Shown here one piece after another: positions 58,791 to 64,000 of a DNA stretch of 64,000 nt. This stretch comes from Lineus longissimus (taxonomy: Eukaryota; Nemertea; Pilidiophora; Heteronemertea; Lineidae), in contig NC_088316.1 in NCBI RefSeq assembly GCF_910592395.1, positions 3,784,001 through 3,848,000 on the forward strand, in the 5' to 3' direction. Position 1 is the first letter of the stretch. Every line of letters begins with the position of its first letter. The notes beneath the pieces were generated by a model. It was not told the origin of the DNA. It made no database searches and saw only the letters and a program-made list of their open reading frames with translations. The translations under genes were made by a program, and so were the position numbers.

Positions 58791-59364
58791 TAAAGATTGC
58801 GACACTTTTGAATAGTTTCGACCGTCCCGACAAATGTCAGATCTACTATTCATATTGGTATCGACTGTTAGCACCTGGTGGTGCTGGCTAAAAAATGGCT
58901 GCCACAGCATAAGGGTAGATACACAGTGATCGTCTACCTCCAATCCATTTTCTCCTCGCATTGTCACACAGCTAAAATGAACCAGTTGACATCCATCACA
59001 AAATCAATACTTTCTAGAGGCATGGACAACCAGTATGAAATATTCATAATTTTCAACAAGTTGATTGCTCTGAACTGACAAAGTAGTGTTGACACTGCTG
59101 CAAGCGTTGTTAGAATTTTACACATTTAAGAATTTAAATTATTCAAATGCAATTAATATTCGGTAGCTTCTGGAAGTTTCAGACAGCTCTCAATTGAACA
59201 GTACTGTACACTAAACAATTTCCGCCTCTTTTATATTTTTGCGATAAGCAAAATTTGTGACCTCGTGAGTCGCGATGCAGAGATCTTCTTTTTGATTAAA
59301 TGGCTTAGACGAGCTGCTCAATCAGTGCTACAGGGATCAGTGGTACAGTGGCAGGCCCAAAACA
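58791..59364. other. No recognisable feature
   Basis: Unique AT-rich sequence. Confidence 0.35.
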
Positions 59365-59590
59365 AGTAATGATGTTGTTTCCTTGCTAGGAGCATCTACA
59401 ATAACTTTTTTATTGAAAAGGAGTTAATAAGGGAGACATCACATATTTTATGTTTTCACTTTTGGCCCCTGATGGCCAGGTGGAGAAACAAATCTGACTG
59501 AAATTCAGTGTAAGAGGTCATCTGACCAAGGGGTTCACGCGGACACTGTGGTATTGTTAAGACTCTGCTACCGTGAGCCAAAACGTCATG
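59365..59590 (+). repeat. Truncated relative of the 302-bp repeat
   Basis: It keeps CTTGCTAGGAGCATCTACAA, GGCCCCTGATGGCCAGGTGG, TGAAATTCAGTG, AGAGGTCATCTGACC, then the tail GCGGACACTGTGGTATTGTT and AGACTCTGCTACCGTGAGCC. There is no CGA tract and the receptor half-site block is missing. Confidence 0.7.
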
Positions 59591-59891
59591 GGTTTATACT
59601 GTTACAGTTAAGGATGTCAGGATGTCTTGGAGTAACATGTCTTTGGAGTAATATGTCATTGGACTATGTCGTTTCATATCCTGACACTTAGTTAACACCA
59701 GCCAATCCTTTCTCTGCAAGTCGAGATTTGGGGATATTGCCTGATGTTGAGAATCCCAAGTGGCCAGTCACAGATGCAGTGCCTATAGCCACTTAATATG
59801 CCGATCACATATAGGGCCCCTATTGGATTTTTTACAATATGATGTTCTTTGAGCCATGTTGTTATACATTGCTTATAGTGAGTGTGCATAT

Positions 59892-60195
59892 AAGGCCAGA
59901 CCAAATAAATCGTTTGTTTGCTGTAACATTACCCAACCTCTCAAGATAGGGCTTGTTACAAATCTAAGAGGTAGGCCAATGAATGCGGACAAATATTTTT
60001 ACCTGGTTTATTTGCAAGAAATAATAGTTTGGTTGGTGTATAATGTTGGACAATGTTGGAAGTGGGTCAGCATGTCGGAGGGTGTCAACTTGAATAAAAT
60101 TTTGCACTGGCTAACCCCAATAAAATCTTTGGATTCAGGGCTGCTTTTTGATGTCGGTCAGGTTGGCAAACAGACAAATCATTTGGTCGGGCCTA
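59892..60195. mobile_element. MITE-like element (GGCCNGACCAAAT ends)
   Basis: Left AGGCCAGACCAAATAAATCG then TTTGTTTGCTG. Right end in reverse complement AGGCCCGACCAAATGATTTG then TCTGTTTGCC. Imperfect inverted repeats over about 40 bp. About 304 bp. A 130-codon frame covers it, but the frame crosses both TIRs and has no recognisable domain. Confidence 0.65.
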
Positions 60196-61082
60196 AAGCG
60201 ACTGTTCTGTCAAGCATCTGGCAATTTTACGAGCAATACTTCATGTGAAATCTTCATCAAGAACGTATCAGATGACATCAAGGGCAATAACGTTTGCATC
60301 TGACTATCTGAGGAGAAAAAAACCCATGTAAAAACTCGTAAAAACAATGTTATCACAAACATAAGTGACAGTTAATATTATACTGTTTTATCTTCTATTG
60401 TATATTACGTTGGAAACTATTATATTTCACGATTGGGGAGCAGGGCTTTTCAATTTCTATGGACTGCCTGCTTGGGCCAACAGACCCTTCTTTTTGTTTT
60501 TGGTGTTTTTGTCTTGTTTTTGTTTTCCCAAATACATTTTAACCACCAAACACATTGTGAATAAAAATGAAAGTTTTTTCAACCTCAAAATCTCACTTCT
60601 TAGTTCTGAGTATAGCTTACACTTGCTAAAGTGGGTTTAGGGTCTTCACAATCTGTTAAAAAAAAGCCCCATCCTGAATACAACAGATACTTCCGGCATG
60701 CATTTTTTGCCTCTCCCACATTATCAATTTTTCAGAATCTTGCTTAAAGATGGATGTCCATCCTTCGAATCATTGCCATTTTTTGTTCTAACATTCTCCT
60801 ATCATTTCCCTTTGGGGAGGCAAAGGCATATGAAACTAATCATAGCCATTGCTCCTCATGATCAAAGAGTGAAATTTTGTTTATTAATCATTTTGATAAT
60901 ATTCTGTCTGAGCGTTAGCTAGCTTATACGATAACCATCCTTTGTGATCATGTTTGCATCATTCCCCGGTGAGCATTCTGGCCCCATTCACAACCCTGAT
61001 TAGGAAATAAAAGCAGCTGGTCTCCAATCTCCGCAAAAGCCAGAGTTGTTTAGTTTGAGCAGGATGAACTAATCTGATAATT
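60196..61082. other. No recognisable feature
   Basis: Unique AT-rich sequence with short open frames only. Confidence 0.35.
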
Positions 61083-61440
61083 CTGACCAATTCAATGGAA
61101 GTCAGGATGGGATGAGGCACTGGCTGTGTGAAGAGAGAGAGAGAGAGAGGGCAATTCAATGGAAGTCAGGATGGGATGAGGCACTGGCTGTGTGAAGAGA
61201 GAGAGAGAGAGAGGGCAATTCAATGGAAGTCAGGATGGGATGAGGCACTGGCTGTGTGAAGAGAGAGAGAGAGGGCAATTCAATGGAAGTCAGGATGGGA
61301 TGAGGCACTGGCTGTGTGAAGAGAGAGAGAGAGGGCAATTCAATGGAAGTCAGGATGGGATGAGGCACTGGCTGTGTGAAGAGAGAGAGAGAGGGCAATT
61401 CAACAGATGCCAGGATGGGGTTGAGCACTGGCTGGGTGAT
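61083..61440. repeat. Minisatellite, about 60-bp unit with internal GA run, about 6 copies
   Basis: Unit CAATTCAATGGAAGTCAGGA then TGGGATGAGGCACTGGCTGT and GTGAA followed by (GA)5-8 GGG. The early units are a few bases longer than the later ones because of the GA run. Units at 61261 and 61321 are identical over 60 bp. The last unit (61395) already carries GATGCCAGGATGGGG from the neighbouring array. Long frames on both strands are by-products of the repeat. Confidence 0.95.
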
Positions 61441-61912
61441 GAACCCATACAGAGAGCGGGCAATTCAATGGATGCCAGGATGGGAGTATAAAAATCACTG
61501 GCTGTGTGAAGTATGCGTCACAACCAATGGATGCCAGGATGGGAGTATAAAAATCACTGGCTTTGTGAAGAATGTGTCACAATCAATGGATGCCAGGATG
61601 GGAGTATTAAGCACTGGCTGTGTGAAGAATGTGTCACAACCAATGGATGCCAGGATGGGAGTAAAAAGCACTGGCTGTGTGAAGAATGTGTCACAACCAA
61701 TGGATGCCAGGATGGGAGTAAAAAGCACTGGCTGTGTGAAGAATGTGTCACAACCAATGGATGCCAGGATGGGAGTAAAAAGCACTGGCTGTGTGAAGAA
61801 TGTGTCACAACCAATGGATGCCAGGATGGGAGTATTAAGCACTGGCTGTGTGAAGAATGTGTCACAACCCGAATGGATGCCAGGATGGGGTTGAGCATTA
61901 AGCACTGGCTAA
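61441..61912. repeat. Minisatellite, 57-bp unit, about 8 copies
   Basis: Unit GGATGCCAGGATGGGAGTAA then AAAGCACTGGCTGTGTGAAG and AATGTGTCACAACCAAT. It shares GCCAGGATGGG and GCACTGGCTGTGTGAAGA with the adjoining 60-bp array, so the two derive from one ancestor with different linkers (GTGTCACAACC against GA run). Frames of up to 187 codons are repeat-derived. I do not call a gene. Confidence 0.95.
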
Positions 61913-64000
61913 TAGCGATGCTAAAAATGTTACTGTTTGAAGAGGACAGCAACTCCAAAGGTGCCAAAAGATGTCCTATGCCTTTAGACTGCTCAAAGAC
62001 AAACAACCACTTCACTTTCCGAATTTTTTCTCACCAACCCATTCTCGTTCTTACTACTGGCTCGAAGTTCCACTAAGGCAAGTGAATAATACTTTCTCGG
62101 TTACCATGGCGATGTCACAATACACAGAGGATTAAGGCGCTGCCATTAGAGGGTAATGCTAAAATTGAAACTTGAGCAATAACGGGCGCACACAAGCAAA
62201 GGTTTTGTACATTTGGTCATTTTTCTATGATTATGTAATCATGCATCATGAGACAAAATTGCAAGATTCCCCTCTCTAACATGTCTAAAGCACCTCGCAA
62301 GCAAGAGTTTTTTATCACCATGACCAGTGATAATATCTCTGCCATGACGGGCATGAGCGAAAAAACATTGTAGGTCAATGGGTAAAACAGTTCTTCCAGA
62401 CCTGTGTATCACCAGCAATAACTGATCCTTGTTGCCAGCATCTGTAACAACCATCGATATGTCGAATGCGACAATTATTGCAGGTCCCTGCAACAAAAAA
62501 TTCTCGATGTGGTGCACTTCAGGCTCTACATCAAAGGAGTCTTACTGCATGATAACAGCCAACTGTTTATCGACTCGTTTTTTTGATTTAACTTTCAAAA
62601 ACACAATGGTTTCTTAACTTGAGTTCTTAACTTTCACTGGTTTATCAACACAAAGAAATCAGAAGAAACTGCAAGATTTGTCATAATTTTTTTTAAACTT
62701 TCAAAATTTTTTGAAGTCAAGATGAAAGTTTGATTCTGAACTTTTATGAAACATGACACTTTGATGGTTGTTGTTGTCTCAAAGCTTTCTGTAACATTAT
62801 CAGCAAAAGTTTTCAGACTGAATCTATTGTTTTTTTGTGCTTGCATTTTATTTCCCAGTGAAAATTAAGCAGGAAGTTTGAAAGTTGCGGAAGAAAAGAG
62901 GTACTTAGTATAAAATAAGAAACAATCTTAAAGCAACAAGTAAATGCAAAATCTGAAAATAATTTTTTCCCAAACATACTTCATTAGGCCACGAAAATAA
63001 AGAGATATTACAGTATTTTCCCATTCCCAAATCTTCTCTTCAAATGTATTAATTACGAAGATGAGTATGACAATTTCTCCTGAGTTGTTTGAAGCATCCA
63101 ATTTCCGTCTTATTATTAGATTCATATTGCAGAGCTAAGAATAAAAGGAACAGACAGTTTCGAATAAATTGTTGGCACTTCAAGTTACATTATAAATATT
63201 CACATATGTCATGTCATTCAGATGAAAAAGAGGCCACACAAAATAATGGCCTCTCAATTACATCATTTGGGACCCTGCTTTCCTTAATTTGGGCTTATTT
63301 TACTGTCAGTAATTTCATCAACCGCATAAAAATTGGTCCTTTGTCATCTTTAGCTTTATTGGCATAATCATGATACATGTAACTTGATTTGTGATGTCAT
63401 TTCAATTCAAAGTGTCAGGAGCAGATTCGACCATTTTAACCTCTAGAAAACGCAGTGGTGGGTCGAAAACAAAAACAAACAAAACTATTTTTTGTAATTT
63501 TGACCACCTTTTATTCGGACACTTTCATAATTTGGCAGCAAATATACTGTTAAATGGTGTGTATTTAATGTAATTGAGAGGCCTGATTCAAAAGGATGAT
63601 CTCATAGAAATTTTATCCCTCAGACAATAATTTTTTGAAATTTCAGCTTTATGTATAAAAGGGTTAACAGTGCAATGGATGTGGAACAGTACCCTCTTAG
63701 TCTTATTTCTTGAAGATAATGCCAAACATTTTTTATCAGTTTTTAGCAATCTCCAATATCCTGTTTTCCCATATTACACAGAAAGTACTTTTTCCGCAGC
63801 AAAAAGATCTGAAACATATAATTGTTTCTTTTTTCTATTGGATGAACGTCTCAAATGTCCGCCTGAGTTTATTGGTTCCCTATCCGTTGGGTCCAATCAT
63901 CTAAAAGACGCATTGCCGGCTTGATATCAGCCAAGTGTTTTTTTGCGTTTGTACATGTTGTATCGTGCATGGCCTGGGGCTTCTACAAAAACATCTGACG
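61913..64000. other. Unique non-coding stretch to window end
   Basis: About 2.1 kb, AT-rich, short open frames only, no recognisable repeat family or domain. Confidence 0.35.

Noticed and set aside
61376-62076. 172- and 187-codon frames
   Set aside because: They run through 57/60-bp tandem repeats (both divisible by three), with matching frames on the other strand. No domain and no likely signal or splice context.

Overview
This is eukaryotic, metazoan-type DNA. It has no bacterial gene density, no operons and no open reading frame that I can assign to a cellular gene. The longest open frames lie inside minisatellites or decayed transposons. Low coding density, many short interspersed elements with terminal inverted repeats, tRNA-derived SINEs, 5'-truncated non-LTR retrotransposons, abundant minisatellites and frequent TACATGTA-type words fit a marine invertebrate (lophotrochozoan or invertebrate deuterostome). 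I cannot name the species from sequence alone. The window looks intergenic or intronic. Short exons cannot be excluded without transcripts or alignments.

Layout. 0.6-1.7 kb: two non-LTR retrotransposon tails on the minus strand, one with a 342-bp internal tandem duplication. 2.5-2.85 kb: a 113-bp tandem repeat. 3.17-3.93 kb: a TIR element split by a second TIR element (nested). 6.3-6.9 kb: two adjacent hairpins, then a 35-bp minisatellite. 7.8-13.8 kb: several MITE-like elements, two of them flanked by TTAA. 14.3-15.85 kb: about five 302-bp units ending in a (CGA)21 tract. 17.3-17.9 kb: a short inverted-repeat element and a tRNA-derived SINE. 20.3-20.8 kb: a 37-bp minisatellite. 25,533-34,034: a 4,251-bp unit present twice head to tail and apparently identical. 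34.6-35.8 kb: a frameshifted reverse-transcriptase tail and a MITE with 35-bp TIRs. 37-40 kb: divergent tandem repeats, an uninterrupted copy of the element that is split at 3 kb, and a tRNA-like SINE. 47.9-48.3 kb: second copy of the element that does the splitting. 50.4-51.0 kb: a 28-bp minisatellite. 52.8-54.7 kb: a 42-bp minisatellite cut in two by a 532-bp TTAA-flanked piggyBac derivative that keeps the transposase C-terminal cysteine-rich domain. 55-62 kb: further tandem arrays and MITE-like elements.

The window reads as a record of transposon activity, not as a gene neighbourhood. One dispersed 'GGACACC' family occurs six times, and the nested and split insertions give a relative order of events. 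The main observations are the piggyBac remnant in the minisatellite, the perfect 4.25-kb duplication, the nested insertion with an uninterrupted copy in the same window, and the 302-bp repeat whose nuclear-receptor-like half-sites keep their spacing even in a divergent copy. Coordinates of repeat edges were placed by eye and may be off by a few bases. All family names rest on motif recognition, not on searches.
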